Source: Closterium sp. NIES-65 (lineage: Eukaryota > Streptophyta > Zygnematophyceae > Desmidiales > Closteriaceae). From it: DNA of 64,000 bases. The stretch is taken from the NCBI GenBank assembly GCA_948144175.1, contig CANXME010002070.1:310001-374000 (forward strand). Direction: 5' to 3'. Positions 39,583-50,483 of this stretch are shown one piece after another. Positions within the stretch are counted from its first letter, which is position 1. Every line of letters begins with the position of its first letter. Position numbers and translations under genes: made by a program. The notes under the pieces were generated by a model. That model was not told the origin of the DNA and made no database searches. It saw only the letters and a list, made by a program, of their open reading frames with translations.

Positions 39583-41304
39583 CAGGCTCTAGGGGGGGAG
39601 CATAAAGAAAAATGGCGCGAAGCCATGGACAAGGAGCTGAAAGCACTGGAAGAACGGAACACCTGGAAAGTCGTTCCCATCAACGTGGCACGAAACAAGA
39701 CAGTACTCACTGGGAAATGGGTCTTCCGTGTGAAGACAAAGGCAGACAGCACCATCGACAAGTTTAAAGCGCGCTGGGTCGTACGCGGCTTCGACCAAGA
39801 GCACGGACGCGACTTCACCGAGACATTCGCCCCGGTCAGCCGACACACCTCACTACGAATTCTCCTCGCGATCGCCGCCATGAAGAAGAAGAAGAAACTG
39901 CGGCAAATTGACGTCGCCAACGCATTCCTCTACGCACGTGTTGACGCCAAAATCTTCGTCGAACTTCTAAACGGCTCCCTCGGAGAGCCTAACCAAGTCT
40001 GTCAGCTGCTAAAATCCCTGTACGGTATGAAACAGACCCTAAGACTGTGGCAGCAGTATCTACACGCTCGACTCGTCCGCATCAGATTCCGACAGCTACT
40101 ACACGACCAGGGCATGTATCGGCTCACGAAAGGTGACGACTACATCCTACTAATCGTCTACGTGGACGACCTGCTCTACATCAACTCCACTGACAGCGTC
40201 ACTACTTGGTTCGAAGGAGAACTGCAGCAGGACCTCACTCTTACAGTGTCATCTGTGAAGAAACGAGGAATGAAGAAGAGAGAGGGGGGTTCACTAGCAA
40301 ACATTGGGATACATATAGCAAACCCTAAAAGGGTTGTACTCACTATAGAGTACCCCACTGCAGACTAGAGAAACATAATATTCTGACATCATCTACCGTC
40401 ACGCAGTATCTCGGCCTCAACAACCAGGAAGAAGAAGGCGCGATCTACCTCAACGCTGCAAAATATGCAGACACTATCGCCAAACGCTTCGGACTCACCC
40501 CGATCACCATCTCCACGCCTTACTGCTACACCGCAGGAAATCACAAGGGAAGTTCCGCTCTACTCAAGCCCGCAGGCATACGCGACTACCAGAAAAAGCT
40601 GGGCTGCCTCCTCTTCGCAGCTGTCACCTGCCGCCCGGATCTATCGTACTCCGCAAGTCAGCTCGCGACCTACCTCAAGAAACCTGAAGCAGAACACATG
40701 GCGGAACTCGACCGCGCTCTCCACTACCTCTTCAGCACCCCGTCCGTCGGCTTAACCTACCACAAAAACGGAACTACAATGCCTAAACTAATCGGCTACG
40801 TCGACGCTGATCACGCCGGCGACTCCGACAACAGACGCTCGCGCACCGGCTACATCTATCGCCTCGAACCTATCGAACCCATCTCGTGGCAGTCAAGCAA
40901 GCAGGAGTTAATCGCCCTCTCTTCAACTGAAGCAGAATATATCACACTCTGCTCAGCCACCAAGGAAGGACTGTACCTTCGCGAACTTCTAGAGGAGGTG
41001 AAGCTGGCTCAGTTACCCAGCTTCTCCCTGTTCTACAACAACCAGTTGGCAATTCGCATAGCCAACAAAAATGGATTCGCGAACAGGACGAAGCATATCG
41101 CCCTGCGATATTTCTTCCGTAAAGGACGAGATCGAGAAGGGGAGACTCGAGCTGTCTTGCTGTCCCACGTCCGAGATGGCAGCTGATTACTTGACCAAGA
41201 AGCTCGGGAAGCACAAGTTCGAGTACTGCATGCTGCTGACTGAACAAAGCCACGTCACCAGCAGTGGCACTCCAGAAGCGAAGGGGAGTGTTGGAAACAA
41301 TTGA
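39583..41304 (+). pseudogene. C3 reverse transcriptase-RNase H
   Basis: GKWVFRVKTK, KARWVVRGFDQEH, TFAPVSRHTSLR and an intact YVDD box; interrupted by a solo LTR at 40254-40388. After it: QYLGLN, LFAAVTCRPDLSY, GYVDADHAGDSDN, STEAEYITL and NGFANRTKHIALRYF. A frameshift near 41110 precedes the C-terminal CPTSEMAADYLTKKL. In the DNQSAI motif the Asp is changed to Asn (FYNNQLAI). Confidence 0.82.
40254..40388 (-). mobile_element. Solo short Copia LTR in C3 RT
   Basis: 135 bp, reverse orientation, TGTCAGAATATTATG to TTCACA. Target duplication TCATC at 40249-40253 and 40389-40393; removal restores the RT frame (TVSS to TVTQYLG). Solo LTRs arise by LTR-LTR recombination. Same subfamily as 35485-35614. 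Confidence 0.9.
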
Positions 41305-41410
41305 TTTAGCGCCTCTGCATGTCGAAACACCAAGTCAGAAGCGAAGCGAAACATATCAAAGCATTGGCGAGTCAACCCTCGGAGGTTGAACAACTGCTGG
41401 AGGTTACGCG
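41289..41410 (+). repeat. C3 3' LTR, first part
   Basis: TGTTGG start preceded by the purine tract GAAGGGGAG. Cut by C4 after target ACGCG (41406-41410). Confidence 0.88.
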
Positions 41411-41822
41411 TGTTACGATGTGAAGTTGTATGAGAAGGCATTCCTGTATGCTGCAGGAGCCGACTCTACCGAGTACGAAGTTGAGGAGTCAGAAGAGCCG
41501 AAGCGACGCAGCAACCGTCAGACCAAGACCAATGCAGGCAGAAACATTTGAAGTGAAAAGAGCGGGAACAGGTTTTGAACGGGTTCCCGCGCCGCACGGT
41601 TTCTGAATTCAGTTGTAATAAGGGAATGTACCCCTTAGAGTACATGGTTAGTTTAGGTCCTTTCGTATTCCCTTGTACTCTTATATAAACTCGATGTATG
41701 CATGCTATTATCAACTCAGTCATTTACATTCACTCTGACCCGAGATTCAAACTTCCGCTGCAACACTACTCCGCGATCAACCCTGAGCGATCCTTTGCTA
41801 AGTCCCACTTGGGATTGTAACA
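41411..41822 (+). repeat. C4 5' LTR with TATA-like box
   Basis: TGTTACGATG to TGTAACA. TATATAAA at 41690-41697. Confidence 0.9.
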
Positions 41823-41916
41823 TGGTATGAGAGCTACTCAGGGATTCTTCGCAACTTCACTTCCGTGAAATTCGCCGAATCAAGACCTGGCGAGCGGCAC
41901 ACGCTCCAAGACCAAG

Positions 41917-43254
41917 ATGGCCGGAGGATCCGTAGGCCAAGCAAATTTGACGGCTGAAGGACAACCCAATCCAGCTACGACAAGTGAGGCGACAACCACG
42001 ATCGGCACTGCCGCCCTCGAGCAACTTTTCACTCGACTTTCAACTATGGAGAAAGAACTCCAAGAACTGCGCAAAGGCGATGCGGGAATCTCTTCCCAAC
42101 CAGCACAACCTGGACAACCGGCTGAGAAAAGCCGTGATACCGCCGCGCACACCTTCTCCCTCGACACAGACAAATCAGCAACAACTGCCCCCCGTCCAAG
42201 TGATGAGGCTTTCAAATCTGCGCAAACACGCTTCCTCAGCATTTCAAAGATTAAGACTACTGCCGCGTTTGACGGCAAGGATTTTTACACATGGAGTTTT
42301 GAGCTGGAGCTCCTCCTACAAACGGCGCAGATCTACCATTACTTCGACGGCTCCTACCCTAAACCGGTGGAAAACACCGACGTCGCCAGGGCTCAGTACT
42401 ACAGTGAGTCCCTCATGGCTTACAGTGTGCTGCTACGCAACATGACGCCTGCGGAACAACTCAACATACGCTCCTACAAAGAGAGCGACGCTCCAGCAAT
42501 GGAAGCTTGGAAGCACCTCGTTGAAGTTTACCAGTCGAAGGATTCGGTCACCGCCAGCAGGCTTCTCCAGCAACTCCTGGAGATAAAGATGGGGCACGGG
42601 GAGAAGGCAAATCCATATATTAACCGCTGTCGCAACATCCGTGACCAGATCACGAAGCATGGGAGTACGATCTCAGAAGAGATTTTCGTCAATATAGTCC
42701 TTCAAGGACTCGGGCCTGAGTGGAAGCCCTGCAAGGCGTTACTCCGACAGCGAGGAACAATTTCAGAAGCCGCGCTATGCGCCGCACTTCTATCCGAACA
42801 GCAGGATATGGACTCGAGCAGAACAAGCTCCGCGCCGCGCCGAGAGCGCCTCGCCTTCTACACGGACAACCGAGAAGAGCGACGACAACCAAGGCGCCAT
42901 TACTGCAAAATATGCAAAGTCTTCGGACACTCAACGGATAGATGTAAATCCCGATCCAACTACCGCCACCCAAATTCCACTCACCACAACAACTGGGTCG
43001 GCCGACAAGACGTTCGTCATCCTCAACCTCAGCATCAACAAGCTCGTCCTCTTGCGCAACACCAGCAAAATCAAGGACCACAGTCAGGAGCTCCCAGGAA
43101 TGTCATCGCAAACATGGTGACACAACGCCGGCGCACCACTGAACCTGACGAGGAGAACGAAGTCCAAGGAAGACTTCTGGAACCAGAAGAGGGATGGAAT
43201 AATCCCTTCACCGAGGATCACAACTACCTGCACGACGACGACGAGCAGGACTGA
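41917..43254 (+). CDS. C4 Gag
   Basis: 445 residues, intact. N-terminal coiled-coil-like stretch (LEQLFTRLSTMEKELQELR), Gag core (FDGKDFYTWSFELELL, YINRCRNIRDQITKHG, LGPEWKPCKALL) and CCHC zinc knuckle CKICKVFGHSTDRC near 42907. Ends at TGA 43252-43254; the same frame continues into protease, so this stop is either the real gag end with read-through or a mutation. Confidence 0.88.
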   Translation: MAGGSVGQANLTAEGQPNPATTSEATTTIGTAALEQLFTRLSTMEKELQELRKGDAGISSQPAQPGQPAEKSRDTAAHTFSLDTDKSATTAPRPSDEAFKSAQTRFLSISKIKTTAAFDGKDFYTWSFELELLLQTAQIYHYFDGSYPKPVENTDVARAQYYSESLMAYSVLLRNMTPAEQLNIRSYKESDAPAMEAWKHLVEVYQSKDSVTASRLLQQLLEIKMGHGEKANPYINRCRNIRDQITKHGSTISEEIFVNIVLQGLGPEWKPCKALLRQRGTISEAALCAALLSEQQDMDSSRTSSAPRRERLAFYTDNREERRQPRRHYCKICKVFGHSTDRCKSRSNYRHPNSTHHNNWVGRQDVRHPQPQHQQARPLAQHQQNQGPQSGAPRNVIANMVTQRRRTTEPDEENEVQGRLLEPEEGWNNPFTEDHNYLHDDDEQD

Positions 43255-43977
43255 AACCTTCCAATCACGCTGCGGGAAAGCCCGCCTCACGAAAATCAGC
43301 ACTACGTACCAGTGGGCTGGAAGGAGGACGAAGATCCTTACTTCCACAGGCGCTTCAAGACCACCCTGGTAACTCCACGATTGGCGCTGCTGCTGCGCCG
43401 TAACAACACTGACAATTACAACACCTGGTACCTGGACAGCTGATGCGGCCAGCACATGGTGGGGTCCACGCGCTATGTCTCTAACCTAAGTCGCGCCCCT
43501 GCAACTTATGTCACCGTCGCCAACAACGAGCAGCTGCGCGCCAACTCACAAGGACTTGTCGTCCTGCAAGCGCGAGATAGCAACACGCACATCTCGTTCA
43601 ACGACGTACTCTACGTCCCGAACCTGCGCTTCAACCTGCTTTCCGCTGGACAGCTCCGCGATTGCGGCGTCATCATTCACACAGACCTCGCGACGCGCGA
43701 TCTCATCCTCACCTACGCTCCCCCGGACACTCCTCCTGAGGCATTCAAGTACCTCGGACGAGCTCGCTCCATCAATGGGATCTATATCCTAGACTTCGAC
43801 ATACCTCCCTGTCAAGCCTCGTCGGACGAGCTCGTGGATCTTGTCCCCCTCGAGTTCGCTTTCATGAACAAGGAGTCTTGGGAGCATCCGGATGGAAGAC
43901 CGTGGGTTTGCCGAAGCCCTCACCCGCGTGAAATCAATCTTCACGAACCTGACGCCCACGGACTGTGCACCACCTGA
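43255..43977 (+). pseudogene. C4 protease
   Basis: Same frame as gag. TWYLDS then TGA (43441-43443) then CGQHMVGSTRYVSN: the TGA replaces the first Cys of the DSCC motif (TGC to TGA), inactivating the protease. After it come VLYVPNLRFNLLSAGQL and a linker ending at TGA 43975. Confidence 0.8.
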
Positions 43978-46526
43978 CACACACCAACCACAAGTCGAAC
44001 GGAGCAAGTGGAAAAGGAGCAAGCGGCAATTCAGGAAGCAGAAAGCGCTGAGACAGAACCAACAGGCATGACTGAAGAAGAACTCGCCATATCATCACAC
44101 CGCATATTCGGTGAGCCAAGCAAGAAATTCGGCCAAGAACAGCAGGAGAGACCAAGGCCTTACTCGGATACCCTACGATTCGTCCTCGAAGCCAACACGC
44201 GCACTCTCGATGAAGAAGGACGTCCGCGCCCGTACATTCGCGAAGTCTACCGCCGCAAGATTGACCCTGCCTGGAAAGATCCTGACGCACCAGAGGAGCT
44301 GAGCGTCAAGGAAGAACAGGAGAAGGCCCAAGCGGAGAAGCGGCAGAAGCTGTATGAGGAGCGCATCGCGGAAGGATGGGACCCAGACTCTGTGCGCGGA
44401 GGATGGGGCAACGAGCCCGCTGATCCAGAAGAAGGCGCAACCTCAACTAGAGCATGGGGAACCGGCACGGTCACCACAGGAGGATGGGGAAACAACGAGC
44501 CTAACGAAGGGGAGCTCACGCAAGAGGAATTGGAGGAAGCTGAACAAGAAATACAAGCTGAGCGCGGCAAAGCTTCACCTCGAGTAACCATTCCCCTCGG
44601 TCGACCCCCTCGCACTGACGAACCACCTCGCTCACCTCATCACTGGCGTGATCCCTGGTCGGAGATTGAGGAGGGGAATGTACCGCCAACACCTCCGCGA
44701 GACTCACTCGGTCCAATCTCCCGCCGAGATCCGTACGCCCGCTTCATTGAAGGCACCACGACCCCGCTCACGATCATTCCCGATCGCGAATTTCTCGCCT
44801 TGTATCTCTCAACGGCACCTGTAGAAGGGGAAGCAACGGCAGAAGCAGAAGCAGAGGAGGAGAAGAACGAAGCAGAACCAGGAGAAGAGGAAGAACCCCC
44901 ACTCCAGATCCCAGAACTCACAGCGGAGGAGGCAGCAGAGTACCACACCCGCTACAAGCGCACCTCCGGCATCCGTGCCGAGGATGACCTCTGGCACCAG
45001 CGGATGGGACACCCCTCGCCCCATACACTCGCCAATTGCCTCCGTGCAAAAGATTTTCCGCCAGGAGCACTGCTGCGCCCCGACGGGACGGAGTTACAAC
45101 ACACCACCCCCCATCCAACCACTTGCACTGTCTGCCCTACAGCCGCACTCTCTCACACTGCCTATCCCTCTCTGGAGTCAAGCACCAACCGCTACAAGAA
45201 ATTGGAAAAGGTGTACAGCGATTTCATCGTACTCACCTGCGACGGACTCAACGGCGAAAAGTACACGCTGACCTTCATCGACGCCTACTCACGCCACGTG
45301 TGGGTTGCCAATGTTGACGCCCGCTCCAAAGCCCCGGAGGTGTTCCGTATCTTCCTCGTGCACGCGCAGCGGCAGTCGGGAAGGAAACTGAAGATCTGGC
45401 AGAGTGATGGGGCAAAAGAATTTTGCAGCCATGAACTGGAGAGCGTGCTCACCGAGAAGGGGATTAAGCATGAGATTTCCCTTCCCTATGCTCACCAACA
45501 GCAAGGCATTGCTGAGCGGGTCAATCGGACCCTCATGACTAAAGTTCGCGCCATCATGAACCAGTCCGGCTTGCCAAAGAAATTTTGGCCGTACGCCATG
45601 AATCACGCGGTGCGCCTGCACAACCTCCTTTCCACCACCGCCAACAGGGATAACCTGTCACCCCACATGAAGTGGACCGGTTCAAGGGGAGATCCCTCCA
45701 TGCTGAGGGTTTGGGGGTGCATGGTGCAGTATCGGCCCACTTCGGCCACAATCGGCAAGTTCGTTCATCGTGCACGCTGGGGAGTTCATCTAGGACTCAG
45801 CCACGAGCACAAAGGATGGCTCATCCTTGACATGGACAATCAGGAAATTGTCCCTGCGCGTGACATTCTTTTCTACGAACGGCTCACCTTGACGCAGTGG
45901 ATCGAGGACGAATGCCGTAACCAGGCACGCGGCTACACCAACAGCGGCCGCAGCTTCGCGACCCCTGAAGATGAAGCAGCAGCAGCAGTTCTGGACCGCG
46001 ACGACACCGACGAACATCCCAGCATCCCCCCTCGCCCGCGCGACGACGATGACGATGACAGCGATGACGACCCCGCGCCAGGAACATCATGGCGCCAGAC
46101 GGAACCAAGCACCGCACCACCCGGCTACGAGAGCGGAGATGACGACGTGATTGAAGTCCACACCAACGCAGACACCACCAACGTGTCAAGCCTTCAACTT
46201 CTTGGCCTGCACACGTCCGTCTCTACTCTCGCGCGGACCGTGGAACCTAAGAACCCTCGCCAGGCGCTAACCGGCCCACACGGCAAGGAGTGGCGTGCTG
46301 CGATGGATGCGGAACTGAAAGCACTAGAATCGCGCGACACTTGGGTTCTAGTCGATCATGCAGCAGTGAAGGGGAGGAGGGTGCTCAGCGGGAAATGGGT
46401 CTTTCGTCTCAAAACTAACGCTGACGGTACTATTGAGCGCTTCAAAGCACGTTGGGTCGTACGCGGGTACGACCAGTGTCACGGCATAGACTTCGATCAG
46501 ACCTTCGCTCCCGTCAGTCGCCATAC
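43978..46526 (+). pseudogene. C4 integrase and N-terminal reverse transcriptase
   Basis: Acidic Glu/Pro-rich lead, then zinc-binding WHQRMGHPSP and CTVC, DDE core (YSDFIVL, WQSDGAKEF, GIAERVNRT), MVQYRPTSATIGKF, an acidic linker (RPRDDDDDDSDDD) and RT start (GKWVFRLKTN, KARWVVRGYDQ, TFAPVSRHT). Open from 43978 on, with the first Met at 44008. The TRIM inserted at CATAC (46522-46526); the read-through residues after it are not real. Confidence 0.87.
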
Positions 46527-46873
46527 TGTCAGAATCCCAACCACTAGACCATTGGGATAAAAGGGCTTGTTTCAGTCGCGGGTCAGTGCGCCCATAACCC
46601 CCCAGGCAAACGCGCCTGTAACCCTTCCCTAGGATCAATCGGGGATCACCAGTGGACCTCTGACACCCCCCCGCACTGGGATGCCCGAAGTGCATACACC
46701 GGGATACGAACCCGAGACCTTCGCTCTGATACCATGTCAGAATCCCAACCACTAGACCATTGGGATAAAAGGGCTTGTTTCAGTAGCGGGTCAGTGCGCC
46801 CATAACCCCCCAGGCAAACGCGCCTGTAACCCTTCCCTAGGATCAATCGGGGATCACCAGTGGACCTCTGACA
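46527..46873 (-). mobile_element. TRIM element T2 (347 bp) in C4 RT
   Basis: Minus strand: LTR 46873-46735 (139 bp), internal 46734-46666 (69 bp) with PBS TGGTATCAGAGC and a GCGGGGGGG polypurine tract, LTR 46665-46527 (139 bp). The LTRs begin TGTCAGA and end TCTGACA and differ at one base by eye. Target duplication CATAC at 46522-46526 and 46874-46878; removal restores the RT frame (SRHT to SVRI). No coding capacity. It has the A box TGGTCTAGTGG (46759-46749) and a B box with one change, GGTTCGTATCC (46712-46702). Confidence 0.92.
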
Positions 46874-46878
46874 CATAC

Positions 46879-48169
46879 CTCGGTCCGGATTCTACTCGCT
46901 ATTGCTGCCGCGAAGCACCTACCACTGCGACAGATCGACGTGAAGAACGCGTTTCTGTACGCGTTGGTGGATGCCACCATCTTTGTGGAGCAGCCGCACA
47001 CCTACGGAGAAGGTGATCCCAGGGTCTGTCAATTGAAGAAGTCACTCTACAGGATCAAACAGGCGCCACGACTCTGGCAGCAGCATCTGCACAAAATCCT
47101 CCTCGAAATCGGCTTCAAACAACTCCCACACGACCCGGGAATGTATCGCCTCCACTTCAGCGGCGATTACATCCTCCTGACAGTCTACGTAGACGACCTG
47201 CTGTACACGGGGACCTGCAACAAACTCCTCGACCAGTTTCAGGAGAACCTGGCGCAGCGCGTGGACATCATCATCAACCTCGAAGTAAAGCAATTTTTGG
47301 GGCTAAACATCACTTACGCGCCAGAAGCAATTCATCTGTCAGCCTCCAAGTACGCAGAGCAGCTGGGGGAACGCTTCAACATCTCACCCGCACCACTCTC
47401 AACTCCCTACCGCAGCCCGAGCACCAACTACAAACCAGACAACAAACCTCTGTCGCCTGCAGGACTACAAATGTACCAGCAGAAGTTGGGGTGCCTGCTA
47501 TTCGCCTCTGTCACCTGCCGACCCGACCTTTTGTACATCGCTAGCCAACTGGCGCAGTACTCTCGCAAGCCAGTAGCTGAGAACCAGCTGGACTTGGAGC
47601 GCGCCCTGCAGTACTTCATCTCCACACCTGACATCGGGCTCTCCTACTCCACGCTGACGACGACCTCCTTCAACCTCAACGGCTACGTGGACGCAGACCA
47701 CGCAACTGATCCTGCAAATCGACGGTCCCGAACCGGCTTCGTTTTTCGTCTGGAACCAACTGGACCAATCTCCTGGAACTCCCAGAAGCAGGAGCTGGTT
47801 GCCCTGTCATCAGCTGAAGCAGAATACATCGCCGCGACAGCAGCAGTTCGTGAAGGCCTGTACCTGCAGGAGCTGCTGCAGGAGGCGAAAATTCCAACCT
47901 CGCCTACCTTTCGCCTTCACTGTGACAACCAGAGTGCCATCAAAATCGCGAACAACCCAGGATTCGTGAACCGCACGAAGCACATCTTGCTTCGGTACTT
48001 TTTCGTCAAGGACGAAATCGACCAAGGCAAAGTAGACCTCGCTTACTGCCCGACCACTGAGATGGCAGCAGACTTCCTCACCAAGCGCCTGCCACGTCAG
48101 CAGTATAAGCACTGCTCTGATCTCACCGGAGTAGTCAAGCGAGTCAGCTCCACCCGCGCCCAGGAATGA
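46879..48169 (+). CDS. C4 C-terminal reverse transcriptase-RNase H
   Basis: Continues pol after the TRIM: LRQIDVKNAFLYALVD, LKKSLYRIKQAPRLW, catalytic YVDD, QFLGLNITYAPEA, LFASVTCRPDLLY, then RNase H GYVDADHATD, SAEAEYIAA, CDNQSAIKIANN and C-terminal CPTTEMAADFLTKRL. Intact; the first Met in the open frame is at 46940. Its last 332 bp (from 47837) are the left edge of the triplicated unit. Confidence 0.87.
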
Positions 48170-48176
48170 AGGGGAG

Positions 48177-48588
48177 TGTTACGATGTGAAGTTTTATGAG
48201 AAGGCATTCCTGTATGCTGCAGGAGCCGACTCCACCGAGTACGAAGCTGAGGAGTCAGAAGAGCCGAAGCGACGCAGCAACCATCAGACCAAGACCGATG
48301 CAGGCAGAAACATTTGAAGTGAAAAGAGCGGGAACAGGTTTTGAACGGGTTCCCGCGCCGCACGGTTTCTGAATTCAGTTGTAATAAGGGAATGTACCCC
48401 TTAGAGTACATGGCTAGTCTAGGTCCTTTCGTATTCCCTTGTACTCTTATATAAACTCGATGTATGCATGCTATTATCAACTCAGTCATTTACATTCACT
48501 CTGACCTGAGATTCAAACTTCCGCTGCAACACTACTCCGCGATCAACCCTGAGCGATCCTTTGCTAAGTCCCACTTGGGATTGTAACA
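48177..48588 (+). repeat. C4 3' LTR
   Basis: 412 bp after purine tract GAAGGGGAG. Further copies at +2,314 and +4,628 belong to the tandem triplication, not to new insertions. Confidence 0.9.
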
Positions 48589-48593
48589 ACGCG

Positions 48594-48918
48594 AAAGTCA
48601 AAGGTCAGCGACCTTTGACCTGACAAGCACAGTGCGACAGCAAGGACAAACAACTGACTCGTTATTGAGCAGTTGCTCAAGTCGTCACTGTATCGAACCG
48701 CAACAACAACAGCAAAACAGTTATTAGTTATAACCCTTCATATTCCCTTGTACTCTTATAAAAGCTTGTATCTCTTTGTTTTAATCAATCTACTTTGCCC
48801 TCACATCCTAGCGCAAGGTGGTTCACAAACCTTTCATTAAAACACTTCTGCTACTACTTTGTCCTACTCAGAATTTAGTCCTGCAAAGATCCTAAGGGCT
48901 TTTATTAGCCCAGCAACA
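48594..48918 (+). repeat. C3 3' LTR, second part
   Basis: Resumes exactly after the C4 target copy (GAAAGTCAAAGG), with the TATAAAAG box near 48760, and ends CAACA. Also triplicated. Confidence 0.88.
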
Positions 48919-49047
48919 TTGACCCAAAGCTGGGGCCGCGCGTGGCTCGGCAGCCCACTTCGGGTCATGCGCAATTTACGCATGACCCAAACAGTAGAAT
49001 GAACAGTGCTCATGACCGGAACCAAAGATACGCCCTTATAGGTATGT

Positions 49048-49314
49048 GTGGTACAGAATGCATCAACCATCAGACTCACATGTGTCGATAGATTTACCAA
49101 GTCTAGTTATAATAAAGTTTCTTTTTCAGTCCGTAGATGCATGAATGTAATATGGTACTACTTGTGGCTTTTCTGTGTTGTTGCATTTGGTGTCATGTAT
49201 GGTACTTCTGCAAGCCGTTATCTATCTGTAGATGAAGAAATCTCCCCTTCAGATGTCTCAAACGAGTTGTCGTTCCAACAATTCCTTCCACCGCGTACAA
49301 AATCCGAGGCCTAA
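49048..49314 (+). CDS. Small hypothetical ORF with one hydrophobic segment (triplicated)
   Basis: 88 residues, one candidate membrane segment, acidic C-terminal half (DEEISPSDVSNELSF). Repeated at 51362 and 53676. It could equally be an exon or noncoding; no family recognised. Confidence 0.2.
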   Translation: MVQNASTIRLTCVDRFTKSSYNKVSFSVRRCMNVIWYYLWLFCVVAFGVMYGTSASRYLSVDEEISPSDVSNELSFQQFLPPRTKSEA

Positions 49315-49551
49315 AATACCGACAGTTGCTGCAGGTGACACTACAAACCAACCGTCGCCAGCATCACTGTACTGTCCCGCATCGCCTGCCAGTAGCCACC
49401 GTCGAGGGATCACTGCGCGGTTGCGGGCAACTGCTTTGATCTCTCTAAGTCCCGGGATTAGAGTGGTAGTGGGAGAAACAGCTTCTTACCTCAAGCCCGC
49501 CCTGGTTTTTGTCGCGTAGCATCAGGACGACCCGTGGCCGTTTGCAACGAG

Positions 49552-49944
49552 TCAACTCCACCAGTCCCTTCCTGCAGGGACATGTATACCCCTCCGTGCC
49601 CTGCGGCTACGCGTAACTCTTCGTGCGCTGCGGGTAGCGGCGGTTAGATTCAACGGCATGGGACGCAGCCAGCGTCTCCGCGAGCGGCCGTTGTGGGCCC
49701 CAACCGCGAATGGCACGAAAGGATTACCCGCGCCGCACTCCACGAGCCATGCGAGCCAGTCTCGTGCAAAGATCCCTGGGTGCCTGTCAGGCAGCGATAA
49801 CCGCTGGCCCACCACCAGCACGCCTCTCGCTCCTTCTGGGTCGGTAACCTCCGTTGGGTGCGGCGAATTGCGCCATCCGAGGGCCGACTGGCACGCGGCC
49901 GCGTGAACGCATAAATGTCGGCAGACTCGCAGTTCGAACTCCAC
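49552..49944 (-). CDS. Hypothetical minus-strand ORF (triplicated)
   Basis: 130 residues, Arg-rich; repeated at 51866 and 54180. If real it would be divergent from the LRR gene and share its upstream region. GC-driven open frame is the alternative; no motif recognised. Confidence 0.15.
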   Translation of the reverse strand: MEFELRVCRHLCVHAAACQSALGWRNSPHPTEVTDPEGARGVLVVGQRLSLPDRHPGIFARDWLAWLVECGAGNPFVPFAVGAHNGRSRRRWLRPMPLNLTAATRSARRVTRSRRARRGIHVPAGRDWWS

Positions 49945-50144
49945 AGTCGCTTTGCGCCAGACCTCACCGACCCATTCGCCTTCTCTCTCATCCTCCGCTG
50001 CGAGGAAGCCAGTTCAAAGCCCCCTCGTGCCCTCCCCAGACCCGCTTTTCTTGCACCATTTCCGTCTCTTAGGCTGCTCAGATACTCTCTCGCACCGTTT
50101 CCTCACACCGTTCTCGCTGCGTGTTCGACCGGTTTCCAGTCCCC

Positions 50145-50483
50145 ATGGCGACAGCAGCAGTTCGTGAAGGCCTGTACCTGCAGGAGCTGCTGCAGGAGGC
50201 GAAAATTCCAACCTCGCCTACCTTTCGCCTTCACTGTGACAACCAGAGTGCCATCAAAATCGCGAACAACCCAGGATTCGTGAACCGCACGAAGCACATC
50301 TTGCTTCGGTACTTTTTCGTCAAGGACGAAATCGACCAAGGCAAAGTAGACCTCGCTTACTGCCCGACCACTGAGATGGCAGCAGACTTCCTCACCAAGC
50401 GCCTGCCACGTCAGCAGTATAAGCACTGCTCTGATCTCACCGGAGTAGTCAAGCGAGTCAGCTCCACCCGCGCCCAGGAATGA
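50145..50483 (+). CDS. Chimeric ORF: LRR-gene start fused to Copia RNase H C-terminus (copy 1)
   Basis: ATG GCG of the duplicated LRR gene continues in frame into the C4 RNase H tail (MATAAVREGLYLQELL), including CDNQSAI and TKHILLRYFF, and stops at the native C4 stop: 112 residues. It has the full ~1.2-kb upstream region and 5' UTR of the LRR gene in front, so it could be transcribed like that gene. It lacks the first RNase H aspartate and Glu, so activity is unlikely; it would have no signal peptide. Whether it is expressed is unknown. Confidence 0.6.
   Translation: MATAAVREGLYLQELLQEAKIPTSPTFRLHCDNQSAIKIANNPGFVNRTKHILLRYFFVKDEIDQGKVDLAYCPTTEMAADFLTKRLPRQQYKHCSDLTGVVKRVSSTRAQE

Larger units (their letters stand above)
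41411..48588 (+). mobile_element. Copia element C4 (long-LTR family) in the C3 3' LTR
   Basis: 412-bp LTRs at 41411-41822 and 48177-48588 differ at roughly 2% of sites by eye. Target duplication ACGCG at 41406-41410 and 48589-48593. PBS-like TGGTATGAGAGC at 41823. gag, protease, integrase and RT lie in a single frame, interrupted by three TGA codons (43252, 43441, 43975). A TRIM interrupts RT (46527-46873). The most complete long-LTR element in the window. Confidence 0.93.
31282..48918 (+). mobile_element. Copia element C3 (long-LTR family), host of pogo, solo LTR and C4
   Basis: 5' LTR 31282-31726 (445 bp); PBS-like TGGTATGAGAGC at 31727. The 3' LTR starts at 41289, is cut at 41410 by C4 and resumes at 48594, ending at 48918. 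gag and pol are full of stops and frameshifts. LTR copies differ at several percent of positions by eye, the oldest-looking pair here. The 5-bp flanks (ACATT left, TTGAC right) do not match, so a rearrangement or loss of the original flank is likely. Confidence 0.88.
48919..50144 (+). promoter_or_regulatory. LRR-gene upstream segment, first (orphan) copy
   Basis: Host sequence between the C3 LTR end and the duplicated start codon; copies at 51233-52458 and 53547-54772. The last ~200 bp are pyrimidine-rich (CTCTCATCCTCC, CCGTTTCCTCACACCG) and should be promoter/5' UTR. A perfect 10-bp inverted repeat GGGTCATGCG/CGCATGACCC lies at 48962-48988. An 88-codon frame (49048-49314) with a hydrophobic stretch VIWYYLWLFCVVAFGVM and a 130-codon minus-strand frame (49944-49552) are open; neither is recognised. 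Confidence 0.55.
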
